A stretch of DNA of 13,859 nucleotides from SFJ001 sp045118955 (GCA_045118955.1 JBGVKB010000093.1:1-13859), one strand, 5' to 3'. Shown: positions 1-7,685, numbered from the stretch's first letter. Made by a program: numbers and translations. Notes: generated by a model from the sequence alone, not told the origin.

Positions 1-561
1 GTAGTTGTCGTGGGCGAGGGGCGGCGGGGGGGGGGTATCATCGTAGGGGTCGCACACGAGCCCCCCCCCCCCCCGCCCCCCCCCCCCCGCCGGATAATAG
101 TCCTCCGCAAAGCGGATCTCGCCGGTGTCGGGGTCGATGAAGCAGTCGGTCGATTCAAATGAGTTGTAGACGTTGCCTTGGCTCAGGCTGACCCATCGCC
201 CCAAGGTCAGGCCGGGGGCCTGCGCGCCGCAGTCCAGCCAGAGGGTGCCGTCCGGCCGGTAGAGCTTGTAGAAATAGACGGGCTGCCCGCCGCTTGTGTC
301 GAGGGTACTCACGCAGTATCCGGTCAGCAGGCCGGTGGAAGCATCGGACACACCGCCCACATTGCCCCGTGCCAGTACCTCGCCGCCCCGCAGCGCGACA
401 CCGTCCCATGTGTCGCCGCTGTAAAGCACATACAGCGGTTCGGGGGCGTCCGGGGCGTCCGAAGCATCCGGAGTGGGGGAGGGCGCGGAGGCGGCGGGCA
501 CAGCGGCGCAGCCGCACAGCAATAGGGCGAGCGCCAGCAGGCAGCAGAAAAGACGTTTCAT
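1..561 (-). CDS. Putative lipoprotein of unknown function (3' end outside window)
   Basis: The reading frame starts at ATG 561-559 and stays open to the left edge (187 codons seen, no stop). A strong ribosome binding site (AAGGAGGT, 7 nt spacer) sets the start. The N-terminus (MKRLFCCLLALALLLCGC) is a short basic stretch, a hydrophobic core and a lipobox-like LCGC with the modified Cys at residue 18, so I infer an exported, lipid-anchored protein. A Pro/Ala/Asp-rich linker follows (about 22-42), then a globular part containing YVLYSGDTWDG, YFYKLYRPDGTLW and CFIDPDTGEIRFAEDYY. I recognise no family. After residue about 157 the frame crosses long G homopolymers and reads as glycines, then VCDPYDD, then prolines; this stretch may be poorly assembled. 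It lies downstream of ilvD but behind a terminator, so it is probably not part of the ilv operon. I see no clear promoter of its own. Confidence 0.7.
   Translation of the reverse strand, partial: MKRLFCCLLALALLLCGCAAVPAASAPSPTPDASDAPDAPEPLYVLYSGDTWDGVALRGGEVLARGNVGGVSDASTGLLTGYCVSTLDTSGGQPVYFYKLYRPDGTLWLDCGAQAPGLTLGRWVSLSQGNVYNSFESTDCFIDPDTGEIRFAEDYYPAGGGGRGGGGLVCDPYDDTPPPPPLAHDNY
26..90. repeat. G and C homopolymer tracts inside the lipoprotein gene
   Basis: On the plus strand there is a run of 10 G (26-35), then 14 C (61-74), one G, then 13 C (76-88). Between them lies ordinary sequence (36-60) that reads VCDPYDD in the lipoprotein frame. On the coding strand the C runs become a glycine run broken by one arginine, and the G run becomes prolines. 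The frame survives across all runs. This may be a real low-complexity linker, a slippage-prone tract, or low-quality sequence near a contig edge. Exact run lengths should not be trusted. Confidence 0.75.
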
Positions 562-581
562 GGGCGGCACCTCCTTTTCTA

Positions 582-641
582 TAAAAACGAAATGCCGGGG
601 CGGATTATTGCAGCAGTGCTGCGGTTCCGTCCCGGCATTTT
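582..641 (-). terminator. Intrinsic terminator of the ilv operon
   Basis: On the minus strand a perfect 10-bp stem AAATGCCGGG (640-631) pairs with CCCGGCATTT (599-590). It is followed by CG and five T (587-583). The 31-nt loop holds a second small hairpin (GCAGC-ACT-GCTGC, 622-610). It lies about 40 nt after the ilvD stop codon and before the lipoprotein ribosome binding site, so it most likely ends the ilv transcript. Confidence 0.85.
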
Positions 642-680
642 GATGGTTTTGCAGAGGGGCTTTTGTGCGTGATGCCATGC

Positions 681-2339
681 TTACAGCATCACGGCACCGT
701 GGTTCGCGCCGTCCACCAGCTTGGCGTAGCGGGCCAGCCAGCCGCTGGTGATGTTGGGGGCGGGGGCCACATAGGCGGCCTTGCGGGCGGCAAGCACCTC
801 ATCGCTCACGTCCAGACGGATGCTGGCGTTGGGGATGTCGATGCAGATGGTGTCGCCCTCCTCCACCAGACCGATCAGACCGCCCATGGCGGCCTCGGGG
901 CTGACGTGGCCGATGGCCGCGCCGCGGGAAGCGCCGGAGAAGCGGCCGTCGGTGATGAGGGCCACGGTCTTGTCCAGCTCCATGCCCGCCAGCGCGCTGG
1001 TGGGATTCAGCATCTCGCGCATACCGGGGCCGCCCTTGGGGCCTTCGTAGCGGATGACCACCACATCGCCGTGGGTGATCTTGCCGGCGTAGATGGCGGC
1101 GATGGCCTCGTCCTCGCTGTCGAACACACGGGCGGGGCCGCTGTGCACCAGCATCTCAGGAGCCACGGCGCTGCGCTTGACCACACAGCCGTTCTCGGCC
1201 AGGTTGCCCCACAGGATCTGCAGGCCGCCGGTCTCGCTGAACGGATCTTCGATGGGACGGATGGCGGCGTGGTTCTTGTTCACCGCACCGGCGATGTTCT
1301 CGCCCACGGTCTTGCCGCTCACGGTGGGCAGGCTCAGATCCAGCAGACCCTTCTTGGCCAGCTCGGCCTGCACGGCGGGGATGCCGCCGGCGGCGTCCAG
1401 ATCGTGCATATGGGTGGGGCCGGCGGGGGCCAGATGGCACAGGTTGGGGGTCTTGGCGCTGATCTCGTTGAACAGAGCCAGATCCAGATCCACACCGGCC
1501 TCCTTGGCGATGGCCAGCAGGTGCAGCACGGTGTTGGTGCTGCAGCCCAGCGCCATGTCGCAGGTCAGGGCGTTGCGGATGCTCTTCTCGTTGATGATGT
1601 CCCGGGCGGTGATGCCCTTCTTCACCAGCTCCATAATGGCCATGCCGGAGTGCTTGGCGAGCTGGATGCGGCGGGCGTACACGGCGGGGATGGTGCCGTT
1701 GCCGGGCAGAGCGATGCCGATGGCCTCGCACAGGCAGTTCATGCTGTTGGCGGTGTACATACCGCTGCAGCTTCCGCAGCCGGGGCAGCAGCCGTGGGTG
1801 CACTCGTCCAGCTTCTCCTCGTCGATGATGCCGGCCTTGTAGGCGCCCACCGCCTCAAACATCTTGGACAGGCTGACCTCCTGCCCGTCGTAGGTGCCGG
1901 ACAGCATGGGGCCGCCGCTGCACACGATGGCGGGGACGTTCATGCGGCAGGCGGCCATGACCATGCCGGGCACGATCTTGTCGCAGTTGGGCACCAGCAC
2001 CAGACCGTCCAGCTGATGGGCCATCAGCATGGTCTCCACGCTGTCGCAGATCAGCTCACGGCTGGCCAGAGAGTACTTCATGCCGATGTGACCCATGGCG
2101 ATGCCGTCGCACACGCCGATGGCGGGGATCAGGATGGGGGTGCCGCCGGCCATGCGGACGCCGGCCTTGACCGCATCGGCCACCTTGTCCAGATGCATAT
2201 GGCCGGGGACGATCTCACTGTGGGCGCTGACCACGCCGATGAGGGGGCGGTTCAGCTCCTCGTCGGTGTAGCCCAGAGCATAAAACAGGCTGCGGTTGGG
2301 GGCGCGCTCGGGGCCGCGGGTAACGTTGTAGCTGCGCAT
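681..2339 (-). CDS. ilvD: Dihydroxy-acid dehydratase
   Basis: Dehydrates 2,3-dihydroxy-isovalerate and 2,3-dihydroxy-3-methylvalerate to the 2-oxo acids that precede valine/leucine and isoleucine; a cytoplasmic iron-sulfur enzyme of the IlvD/Edd family. The protein is 552 aa, the usual length of the shorter IlvD form. Visible family signatures include CDG (77-79), NCDKIVPGM (118-126, with an Fe-S Cys and the Lys expected to be carbamylated), CPGCGSCSGMYTANS (185-199, with another cluster Cys) and the C-terminal DGRFSGASRG stretch. I chose ATG 2339 because AAGGAGG sits 8 nt upstream and the family N-terminus (MRSYNVTRGPERAPNRSL) begins there; the frame is open further upstream but that stretch is the intergenic hairpin. 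It is the last gene of the ilvBNCD operon, 150 bp after ilvC, with a terminator-like hairpin in the gap. All key residues are intact. Confidence 0.97.
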   Translation of the reverse strand: MRSYNVTRGPERAPNRSLFYALGYTDEELNRPLIGVVSAHSEIVPGHMHLDKVADAVKAGVRMAGGTPILIPAIGVCDGIAMGHIGMKYSLASRELICDSVETMLMAHQLDGLVLVPNCDKIVPGMVMAACRMNVPAIVCSGGPMLSGTYDGQEVSLSKMFEAVGAYKAGIIDEEKLDECTHGCCPGCGSCSGMYTANSMNCLCEAIGIALPGNGTIPAVYARRIQLAKHSGMAIMELVKKGITARDIINEKSIRNALTCDMALGCSTNTVLHLLAIAKEAGVDLDLALFNEISAKTPNLCHLAPAGPTHMHDLDAAGGIPAVQAELAKKGLLDLSLPTVSGKTVGENIAGAVNKNHAAIRPIEDPFSETGGLQILWGNLAENGCVVKRSAVAPEMLVHSGPARVFDSEDEAIAAIYAGKITHGDVVVIRYEGPKGGPGMREMLNPTSALAGMELDKTVALITDGRFSGASRGAAIGHVSPEAAMGGLIGLVEEGDTICIDIPNASIRLDVSDEVLAARKAAYVAPAPNITSGWLARYAKLVDGANHGAVML

Positions 2340-2355
2340 GGGCAGTTCCTCCTTG

Positions 2356-2413
2356 AAAAAACAGCGGCCGGGCAGCCGGGCGGGAACGGGTGCGCGGGGC
2401 CGTTTGGCCGCTG
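2356..2413 (-). terminator. Terminator-like hairpin between ilvC and ilvD (possible attenuator)
   Basis: On the minus strand CAGCGGCC (2413-2406) pairs perfectly with GGCCGCTG (2369-2362), and six T follow at once (2361-2356). The 36-nt GC-rich loop can fold an inner AACGG/CCGTT stem. The U-run ends one base before the ilvD Shine-Dalgarno (2354-2348). By position it should end a fraction of transcripts after ilvC and lower ilvD expression. It could also be a 3' stabilising structure for ilvBNC RNA. No Leu/Ile/Val-rich leader peptide is seen. Confidence 0.65.
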
Positions 2414-2489
2414 CACCCACGCCGCCAAGCCATGCCCGGCCCGCCGTGTGTGGTTTTAGTTGCGATGTGTTCTGCGGTTCAGCGCAAAA

Positions 2490-3500
2490 TTACTTCTTCA
2501 GCCAGCTCATCATATCGCGCAGCTCGGCACCCACCTTCTCAACGGGATGCTCGGCCTGCAGACGGCGGGTGGCCAGGAACTTCGCCTTGCGGCCGCTGCT
2601 CATCTCGGTCATGAACTCGCTGGCGAAGGTGCCGTCCTGGATCTCGGTCAGGACCTTGCGCATCTCCTTGCGGGTCTCCTCGGTGATCAGACGCTTGCCG
2701 GTGCGGTAGTCGCCGTACTCGGCGGTGTTGGAGATGGAGTAACGCATCTTGCCGAAGCCGCCCTGGTTGATCAGGTCGACGATCAGCTTCATCTCGTGGA
2801 TGCACTCGAAGTAGGCCATCTCAGGCTCGTAGCCGGCGGCAACCAGAGTGTCAAAGCCGGCGTGCATCAGCTCGCACACGCCGCCGCACAGAACGGCCTG
2901 CTCGCCGAACAGGTCGGTCTCGGTCTCCTCACGGAAGGTGGTCTCCAGGATACCGGCGCGGCCAGCGCCGATGCCGGAGGCGTAGGCCAGAGCGGTCTCC
3001 TTGGCCTTGCCGGTGTAGTCCTGATACACGGCGATCAGGCTGGGCACGCCCTTGCCCTCCAGATACTGGGTGCGGACGGTGTGGCCGGGGCCCTTGGGGG
3101 CGATCATGATGACGTCGATGTCAGCCTGAGGCTTGACGAACTGGAAGTGGATGTTGAAGCCGTGGGCGAAGCACAGGGTATCGCCCTCCTTCATGTGGGG
3201 GGCGACCTGCTTGTTGTAGATGTCGGCGGCCAGCTCATCGGGAACCAGCATCATCACCACGTCGCCCTTCTGGGCGGCCTCCTCGATGGTGGCCACGGAG
3301 AAGTTGGGGCAGGTCTCGGCGAACTTGGCGGCCTTCTCCCAGTGGGCGCTGCCCTTGCGCAGACCAACGACAACGTTGACGCCGCTCTCGGCCAGGTTCA
3401 TGGAATGGGCGTGGCCCTGGCTGCCGAAGCCGATGACGGCCACGGTTTTGCCATCCAGCAGGCTCAGGTTGCAGTCGGTGTCGTAGTACTTCTTGATCAT
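2490..3500 (-). CDS. ilvC: Ketol-acid reductoisomerase, class I, probably NADP(+)-dependent
   Basis: Converts 2-acetolactate or 2-aceto-2-hydroxybutyrate to the dihydroxy acids by Mg2+-dependent alkyl migration and reduction; cytoplasmic. At 336 aa it is a typical short class I enzyme. The N-terminal Rossmann domain has GFGSQG (24-29). The loop after the second strand (VGLRKGSAHW, 45-54) carries Arg48 and Ser51, the usual NADPH-phosphate contacts. His113 (FAHGFNIHF) is conserved. The C-terminal knotted domain has metal and substrate residues in TDLFGEQ (Asp196, Glu200), FECIHE (Glu232, Glu236) and SISNTAE (Ser257). ATG 3500 is set by AAAGGAGTG 7-8 nt upstream. It lies between ilvN (102 bp upstream) and ilvD. 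Cofactor preference is inferred from the loop only. Confidence 0.97.
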   Translation of the reverse strand: MIKKYYDTDCNLSLLDGKTVAVIGFGSQGHAHSMNLAESGVNVVVGLRKGSAHWEKAAKFAETCPNFSVATIEEAAQKGDVVMMLVPDELAADIYNKQVAPHMKEGDTLCFAHGFNIHFQFVKPQADIDVIMIAPKGPGHTVRTQYLEGKGVPSLIAVYQDYTGKAKETALAYASGIGAGRAGILETTFREETETDLFGEQAVLCGGVCELMHAGFDTLVAAGYEPEMAYFECIHEMKLIVDLINQGGFGKMRYSISNTAEYGDYRTGKRLITEETRKEMRKVLTEIQDGTFASEFMTEMSSGRKAKFLATRRLQAEHPVEKVGAELRDMMSWLKK

Positions 3501-3602
3501 TGTAATACACTCCTTTGATGATTTGGGTGTTGGGTTACTCAGTCGTTGTACGGCTTGTTTATTTCAGCCTGTCACGGGGGCGGGCGAAATTACAAAAGGG
3601 GG

Positions 3603-4118
3603 TCAGCTCTGCTGCTGCTGTTGGATGTGGTCGCTGCGGTTGCCGCGCTCCAGCGCGGTGATGCCGGTGCGGCACATCTCCATGATCTTGTAGTCGGCCA
3701 GCATACTCAGGAAGGCGTCGATCTTCTCCGGCTCGCCGGTCAGCTCGAACACCATGCTGTTGGGCGACAGATCGATGATCTTTGCCTTGTAGATGGAGGC
3801 GATCTCCTTCAGCTCGGTGCGGTTGGTCACGTCGGCGCACACCTTGATGAGCAGCAGTTCCCGCAGCAGGCTGTGGGGGATGTCCAGCGCGAACACCTGC
3901 TGGGACTCCTGCAGGTTGGCGGTCTGGAGGATGATCTGCTGCAGCTCGGCATCGTCGTCCACGTGTACCACGATGGTGATGCGGCTGGTGGCGGGGTCGT
4001 TGGTGGCCGACACGGTCAAACTGTCGATGTTGAAGCCCCGGCGGCCGAACAGGCTGGAGACCCGGGTCAGAACGCCCGCGTGGTTGTCCACCAGCAGGCT
4101 GATCACATGGCGGTTCAT
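3603..4118 (-). CDS. ilvN: Acetolactate synthase regulatory (small) subunit
   Basis: Regulatory partner of IlvB that raises activity and confers valine feedback inhibition. The protein is 171 aa, normal for the family (also called ilvH). An N-terminal ACT domain (about 3-76) has the effector-site pattern DNHAGVLTRVSSLF with Asn12 and Gly15, then RRGFNIDSLTV and DPATSRITI. The C-terminal half (about 85-160, LLLIKVCAD, VFELTGEPEKIDAF) matches the second ACT-like domain. A Gln-rich tail (QQQQQS) ends the protein. I prefer ATG 4118. An in-frame GTG at 4130 overlaps the Shine-Dalgarno AAGGAG, which leaves 11 nt before the ATG. It follows ilvB by 47 bp, as expected for co-translated subunits. The retained Asn/Gly suggest it is still inhibited by valine; this is inference. 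Confidence 0.95.
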   Translation of the reverse strand: MNRHVISLLVDNHAGVLTRVSSLFGRRGFNIDSLTVSATNDPATSRITIVVHVDDDAELQQIILQTANLQESQQVFALDIPHSLLRELLLIKVCADVTNRTELKEIASIYKAKIIDLSPNSMVFELTGEPEKIDAFLSMLADYKIMEMCRTGITALERGNRSDHIQQQQQS

Positions 4119-4165
4119 GGGTCGTTTCACTCCTTAATCTCTGTGGTCAAAGGCGGGCATGAGGC

Positions 4166-5833
4166 TCAGCTCATGATCATGTCCTCAATGGTGCCGCCGG
4201 CGGGGATCATGGGCAGGACCTTCTCGTCCTTGGCGATGCGGCACTCGATCCACGCGGGCTTCTTGGCGGCCAGAGCCTCCTCAAAGGCGGCCCGGAACTC
4301 CTCCAGCGTCTCGCAGTGGTAGCCCTTCAGACCGAAGCCCTCGGCCAGCTTCACATAGTCGGTGGCCCGGTGGGGGTCGGTGCTGGAGTAGCGCTTGCCG
4401 TAGAAGGTGGTCTGCCACTGGCGGACCATGCCCAGCACCTGATTGTTGAAGACGACCGTGATCACCGGCAGGTCATAGCTGACGGCGGTGCAGGCCTCGT
4501 TCAGGTTCATGTGGAAGGAGCCGTCGCCGGTCATCATGACCACGGGGGTGTCGCGGCCCACTGCGGCCTGCGCGCCCAGCGCGGCGCCGTAGCCGAAGCC
4601 CATGGTGCCCAGACCGCCGCTGGTCAGGAACCCGCGGTTCTTCACATGGCGGATGTACTGGGCGGCCCACATCTGGTGCTGGCCCACGTCGGTGACGTAC
4701 ACGGCGTCGGGGCCGGCCAGCTCACAGCAGGTGCCGATGATCTGATGGGGCATCAGGCGGTCGTTGTGGTTGGTGGGGTGGTAGTCGATGGCCTGCCAGT
4801 GGTGGATCTGATCCCACCACTCGGTGTGATGGGCGGGCTGAATGTGAGGCAGCATGGCGGTGAGGATCTCGGAGGCGTCACCCACCAGACTGTAGTTGAC
4901 CGCCACGTTTTTGCCCACCTCGGCGGGGTCGATGTCGATCTGCACGATGGTGGCGTTGTGGGCGAAGGTCTTGGTGTTCAGGGCCACGCGGTCGGAGAAG
5001 CGGGTGCCCACGGCGATCAGCACGTCGGCCTCGTCCACCACCTTGTTGCTGGTGAAGCTGCCGTGCATACCCAGCAGGCCCAGATTCATGGGGTCGCCGT
5101 AGCTCAGCACGCCGGCGGCCATCAGGGTGTGGGTGGCGGGCACATCGGCCTTATGGATGAACTCGGTCAGCGCGTCGCGGCCCTCGTCGGAGTGGACGCC
5201 GCCGCCGTAGTAGATGACCGGGCGCTTGGCGCGGTTGATGATCTCGGCGGCCTGCTTGATGGCCAGCAGGTTATACTTGGCCTTGACCGGGGTGGGGGTG
5301 ACCGGCGCGGTGGGGATGTACTCGGCGCGGGCGGCGGTCACATCCTTGGGGATGTCCACCAGAACGGGGCCCTTGCGGCCGCTCTGGGCGATGCGGAAGG
5401 CCTCGCGCATGGTGTCGGCCAGATCCTCCACCCGGCGCACCACGAAGTTGTGCTTGGTGATGGGCATGGTGATGCCGGTGATGTACACCTCTTGGAAGCT
5501 GTCGCGGCCGATCAGGTTGGTGCTCACGTTGCCGGTGAAGGCCACCATGGGCACGCTGTCCATGTACGCGGTGGCGATGCCGGTGACCAGATTGGTGGCG
5601 CCCGGGCCGCTGGTGGCCAGCACCACGCCGGTCTTGCCGGTGGCGCGGGCGTAGCCGTCCGCCGCGTGGGCAGCGCCCTGCTCGTGGGCGGTCATGATGT
5701 GGGTCAGCTGGTCCTGTGCCTTATACAGCTCGTCATAGAGGTTCAGTACAGCGCCGCCGGGGTAGCCGAACATGGTGTCCACGCCCTGCTCCAGCAGCAC
5801 TTTTACGAAGATCTGCGCGCCTGTCAACATCAT
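4166..5833 (-). CDS. ilvB: Acetolactate synthase catalytic (large) subunit
   Basis: Thiamine-diphosphate enzyme that condenses two pyruvates to acetolactate, or pyruvate plus 2-oxobutyrate to acetohydroxybutyrate, the committed step of branched-chain amino acid synthesis. The 555-aa protein has the three expected domains: the PYR domain with catalytic Glu51 in TAHEQGAAHAADGYAR, a central FAD-binding-type domain (about 190-335), and the PP domain with the TPP/Mg motif from GDGSF (436-440) to NN (463-464). The biosynthetic-type region NQVLGMVRQWQ (464-474) argues for anabolic AHAS rather than catabolic AlsS, as does the adjacent ilvN. GGAGG lies 10 nt before tandem ATG codons (5833 and 5830); either may be used. 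It is the first gene after the T-box leader, so starvation for the cognate amino acid should raise the whole operon. Confidence 0.97.
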   Translation of the reverse strand: MMLTGAQIFVKVLLEQGVDTMFGYPGGAVLNLYDELYKAQDQLTHIMTAHEQGAAHAADGYARATGKTGVVLATSGPGATNLVTGIATAYMDSVPMVAFTGNVSTNLIGRDSFQEVYITGITMPITKHNFVVRRVEDLADTMREAFRIAQSGRKGPVLVDIPKDVTAARAEYIPTAPVTPTPVKAKYNLLAIKQAAEIINRAKRPVIYYGGGVHSDEGRDALTEFIHKADVPATHTLMAAGVLSYGDPMNLGLLGMHGSFTSNKVVDEADVLIAVGTRFSDRVALNTKTFAHNATIVQIDIDPAEVGKNVAVNYSLVGDASEILTAMLPHIQPAHHTEWWDQIHHWQAIDYHPTNHNDRLMPHQIIGTCCELAGPDAVYVTDVGQHQMWAAQYIRHVKNRGFLTSGGLGTMGFGYGAALGAQAAVGRDTPVVMMTGDGSFHMNLNEACTAVSYDLPVITVVFNNQVLGMVRQWQTTFYGKRYSSTDPHRATDYVKLAEGFGLKGYHCETLEEFRAAFEEALAAKKPAWIECRIAKDEKVLPMIPAGGTIEDMIMS

Positions 5834-5874
5834 AATTGGGGTTCCTCCTGGAATAGAATCAACGATGCAAAGTT

Positions 5875-6165
5875 AAAAACGCGCCTTTGCCTCGGGAAAG
5901 AGACAAAGGCGCGTGAACGCTCTGCGGTACCACTCTTTTTGCCGTCGAAAAACGGCCGCTCTGCGGCTTCGAAAAAGCCCTGCACTGTAACGGGTGCGCC
6001 CCGTCCGAGCCTACTGAGGGCGGTCTGTGCCCCGTTGGGTCGGCTGCTCCGGGATGAGTTCTCGCGACCGCTGCACCTGCTGCCTTGCACCGACCGGCAG
6101 TTCTCTGAAGGCCAAACGGAAGGATACTTGTTCCCTTCACGGCATTTGCATTTGATGTGTGATTG
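5875..6165 (-). promoter_or_regulatory. T-box riboswitch controlling ilvBNCD, probable Leu (CUC) specifier
   Basis: On the minus strand the T-box core AGTGGTACCGC (5934-5924) is clear. Its UGGU (5932-5929) would pair with the ACCA end of an uncharged tRNA. The intrinsic terminator has an 11-bp stem, ACGCGCCTTTG (5914-5904) with CAAAGGCGCGT (5889-5879), and a U-run. The competing antiterminator can pair AAAGAG (5938-5933) with CTCTTT (5902-5897), which lies inside the terminator loop. Stem I has a CTGCC/GGCAG apical stem with loop GGTCGGTGCAA, an AGAGA bulge, an AGTA loop-E element (6128-6125) and a specifier loop closed by GGGA (6135-6132)/TCCC (6054-6051). The codon in that loop is CTC at 6058-6056, in GAACTCA. 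Hairpins consistent with stem III precede the T-box core. The specifier is inferred from hand folding; the T-box itself is near certain. Confidence 0.95.
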
Positions 6166-6171
6166 CTTCTA

Positions 6172-6200
6172 ATTATAACGGAATCAATTCGGCACGTCAA
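6172..6200 (-). promoter_or_regulatory. Sigma-A type promoter of the ilv operon
   Basis: The minus strand has TTGACG (6200-6195), a 17-bp spacer and a perfect TATAAT (6177-6172). Transcription should start near 6165-6164, just before T-box stem I. It begins 27 bp after the end of the MATE gene. Confidence 0.88.
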
Positions 6201-6226
6201 CCAAGCAAAGCGCAAAAATAGTCCAC

Positions 6227-7618
6227 TTAATCGGTCTGGTTTTGTGCATATTTGCCAGTGGCCGGAGCGTCGTCGTCCTCCTTCGGCAACAGTTTCAGGA
6301 ACCAGATAAGGAAGGGAATGGCCGCCACAAAGGACAGTGCATCTGCCAGTGCCTGAGAGACCTGCACGCCGGTGAGGCCGATGACCTGCGGCAGGATGAG
6401 GATGGACGGGATGAAGAAGATGCCCTGCCGGGTGCAGGAGAGGAAGGTGGCGGGGCCGCTCTTGCCGATGCTCTGGAACAGCATATTGACGCAGGTGTTC
6501 AGCGGCATCAGCGCCAGACTGAAGCACTGCATCCGCAGAGCCAGCGCACCGATCTCCACCACCTCGGGGTCCTCCCGGAAGGCGTGGATGAGCTGGGGCG
6601 CCACCGAGAAGCAGGCGGCGGCAAAGACGACCATGGCGGTCTCGCCCAGCAGGAAGGTGAACTTCAGCGCCTCCCGCACCCGGGAGTACTTCTTCGCGCC
6701 GTAGTTGAAGCCCGCCACCGGCTGGAAGCCCTGACCGATGCCCAGCATCACGCTGAACAGGAACATGAAGATGCGGGACACGATGCTCATGGCGGCCACG
6801 GCTGCGTCGCCGTACACGGCGGCGTTCTGGTTCAGCAGCATACTGGACAGGCTGGCCAGACCCTGACGGGTCAGACTGGGGAAGCCCTGCCGCACAATCT
6901 CGCCCAGCTCGCGCAGGTCACGGGTGAAAAAGCGCGGGGACAGCCGGCACTGGGTGCGGCCGGTGAGGAAGATGGACAGCAGGATGCAGAAGCTGACCAA
7001 CTGGCTGATGCCGGTGGCGATGGCCGCGCCTGCGGTGCCCATGCCGAGGGCGAAGATGAAGATGGGATCCAGCACCATGTTCAGTACGCCGCCGGTGGTC
7101 AGGCCGATCATGGCCAGCGACGCCTTGCCCTCAAAGCGCAGGATGTTGTTCAGCACAAAGCTGGAGGCCATAAAGGGGGCGGCCAGGAGGATGTACTGTC
7201 CGTAGGCGCGGGCGTAGGGCAGGATGGTGGGGGTGGCACCCATCAGGTTCATCATCGGGTCCAGCAGCAGGGTACCCAGCACGGTCAGCGCGCAGCCCAT
7301 CCCAAAGCAGGTGAAAAAGCCGGTGGAGGCGATGCGGGTGGCGTCCTCCACCTGCCGGCGGCCCAGCAGACGGGAGATGATGCTGCCCGAGCCCATGCCC
7401 AGCGTGAAGCCGATGGCCTGAATGACCGCCATCAGGCTGAACACCACGCCCACTGCGCCGGAGGCGCTGGTGCCCAGCTTGCTGACAAAAAAGGTGTCGG
7501 CCATGTTGTAGATGGCGGTGACCAGCATACTGACGATGGTGGGGGCCGACAGGCTGAGGATCAGCTTGCGGATGGGGGTCTCGGTCATTTTTTGATATTG
7601 CGCCTGATGCTTGTCCAC
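6227..7618 (-). CDS. MATE-family multidrug/sodium antiporter
   Basis: Integral membrane efflux protein that should export drugs or metabolites in exchange for Na+ or H+. It is 463 aa, the usual MATE length, with about 12 hydrophobic segments. The first half begins with the family signature region APTIVSMLVTAIYNMADTFFVSKLG, followed by SLMAVIQAIGFTLGMGSGSIISRLLGRR. The repeat half carries GFPSLTRQGLASLSSMLLNQ and GIGQGFQPVAGFNYGAKKYSRVREAL. These resemble the MepA/DinF-like clostridial group; the substrate cannot be read from sequence. I chose GTG 7618, seven nt after AAAGGGAGG; the longer open frame upstream overlaps the preceding gene and is not MATE-like. A Met at residue 11 is an alternative start. 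It is a single-gene unit with its own promoter (7704-7732) and a hairpin in the leader. No terminator is evident between its stop and the ilv promoter. Confidence 0.93.
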   Translation of the reverse strand: MDKHQAQYQKMTETPIRKLILSLSAPTIVSMLVTAIYNMADTFFVSKLGTSASGAVGVVFSLMAVIQAIGFTLGMGSGSIISRLLGRRQVEDATRIASTGFFTCFGMGCALTVLGTLLLDPMMNLMGATPTILPYARAYGQYILLAAPFMASSFVLNNILRFEGKASLAMIGLTTGGVLNMVLDPIFIFALGMGTAGAAIATGISQLVSFCILLSIFLTGRTQCRLSPRFFTRDLRELGEIVRQGFPSLTRQGLASLSSMLLNQNAAVYGDAAVAAMSIVSRIFMFLFSVMLGIGQGFQPVAGFNYGAKKYSRVREALKFTFLLGETAMVVFAAACFSVAPQLIHAFREDPEVVEIGALALRMQCFSLALMPLNTCVNMLFQSIGKSGPATFLSCTRQGIFFIPSILILPQVIGLTGVQVSQALADALSFVAAIPFLIWFLKLLPKEDDDAPATGKYAQNQTD

Positions 7619-7652
7619 GGTGCAGCCTCCCTTTGCAAAACGATGGTTTGAT

Positions 7653-7685
7653 GAAAACAGCCGCAGACCCGGCGGGCCTGCGGCT
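7653..7685 (-). terminator. Hairpin in the MATE leader: terminator of the upstream operon or attenuator
   Basis: AGCCGCAG (7659-7666) and CTGCGGCT (7678-7685) form a perfect 8-bp stem, extended by CCC/GGG inside. On the minus strand it is followed by GTTTTC. It lies after the stop of the aspartoacylase-like gene (7749), but also downstream of the MATE promoter. It could therefore end the upstream transcript, attenuate MATE, or stabilise the MATE 5' end. The U-run is short, so termination strength is uncertain. Confidence 0.55.

Noticed and set aside
663..2459. Long plus-strand open frame opposite ilvD (598 codons)
   Set aside because: It runs antisense to a clear ilvD, has a His/Gly/Ala/Val/Gln-rich composition with no domains, and follows from GC-rich third positions on the opposite strand.
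4119..4130. Upstream GTG as the start of ilvN (adds four residues)
   Set aside because: The GTG overlaps the Shine-Dalgarno sequence, so it cannot be served by it. The ATG at 4118 is properly spaced.
6053..6055. AUC as an isoleucine specifier in the T-box
   Set aside because: The U and C of this triplet are needed for the GGGA/UCCC helix that closes the specifier loop. CUC fits better, though this is a hand fold.
5830..6090. Minus-strand 86-codon frame in the ilv leader, as a possible leader peptide
   Set aside because: It overlaps T-box stem I, the T-box core and the terminator, and has no run of Leu/Ile/Val codons. The T-box explains the region.
4316..6172. Long plus-strand open frame opposite ilvB and the T-box leader (618 codons)
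   Set aside because: Same antisense artefact: low-complexity composition, no ribosome binding site, and it covers a strongly supported gene and an RNA element.
6242..7651. Long plus-strand open frame opposite the MATE gene, and similar frames opposite the aspartoacylase-like, transglutaminase and ATP-grasp genes
   Set aside because: All are mirror frames of recognised genes with no protein-family features.
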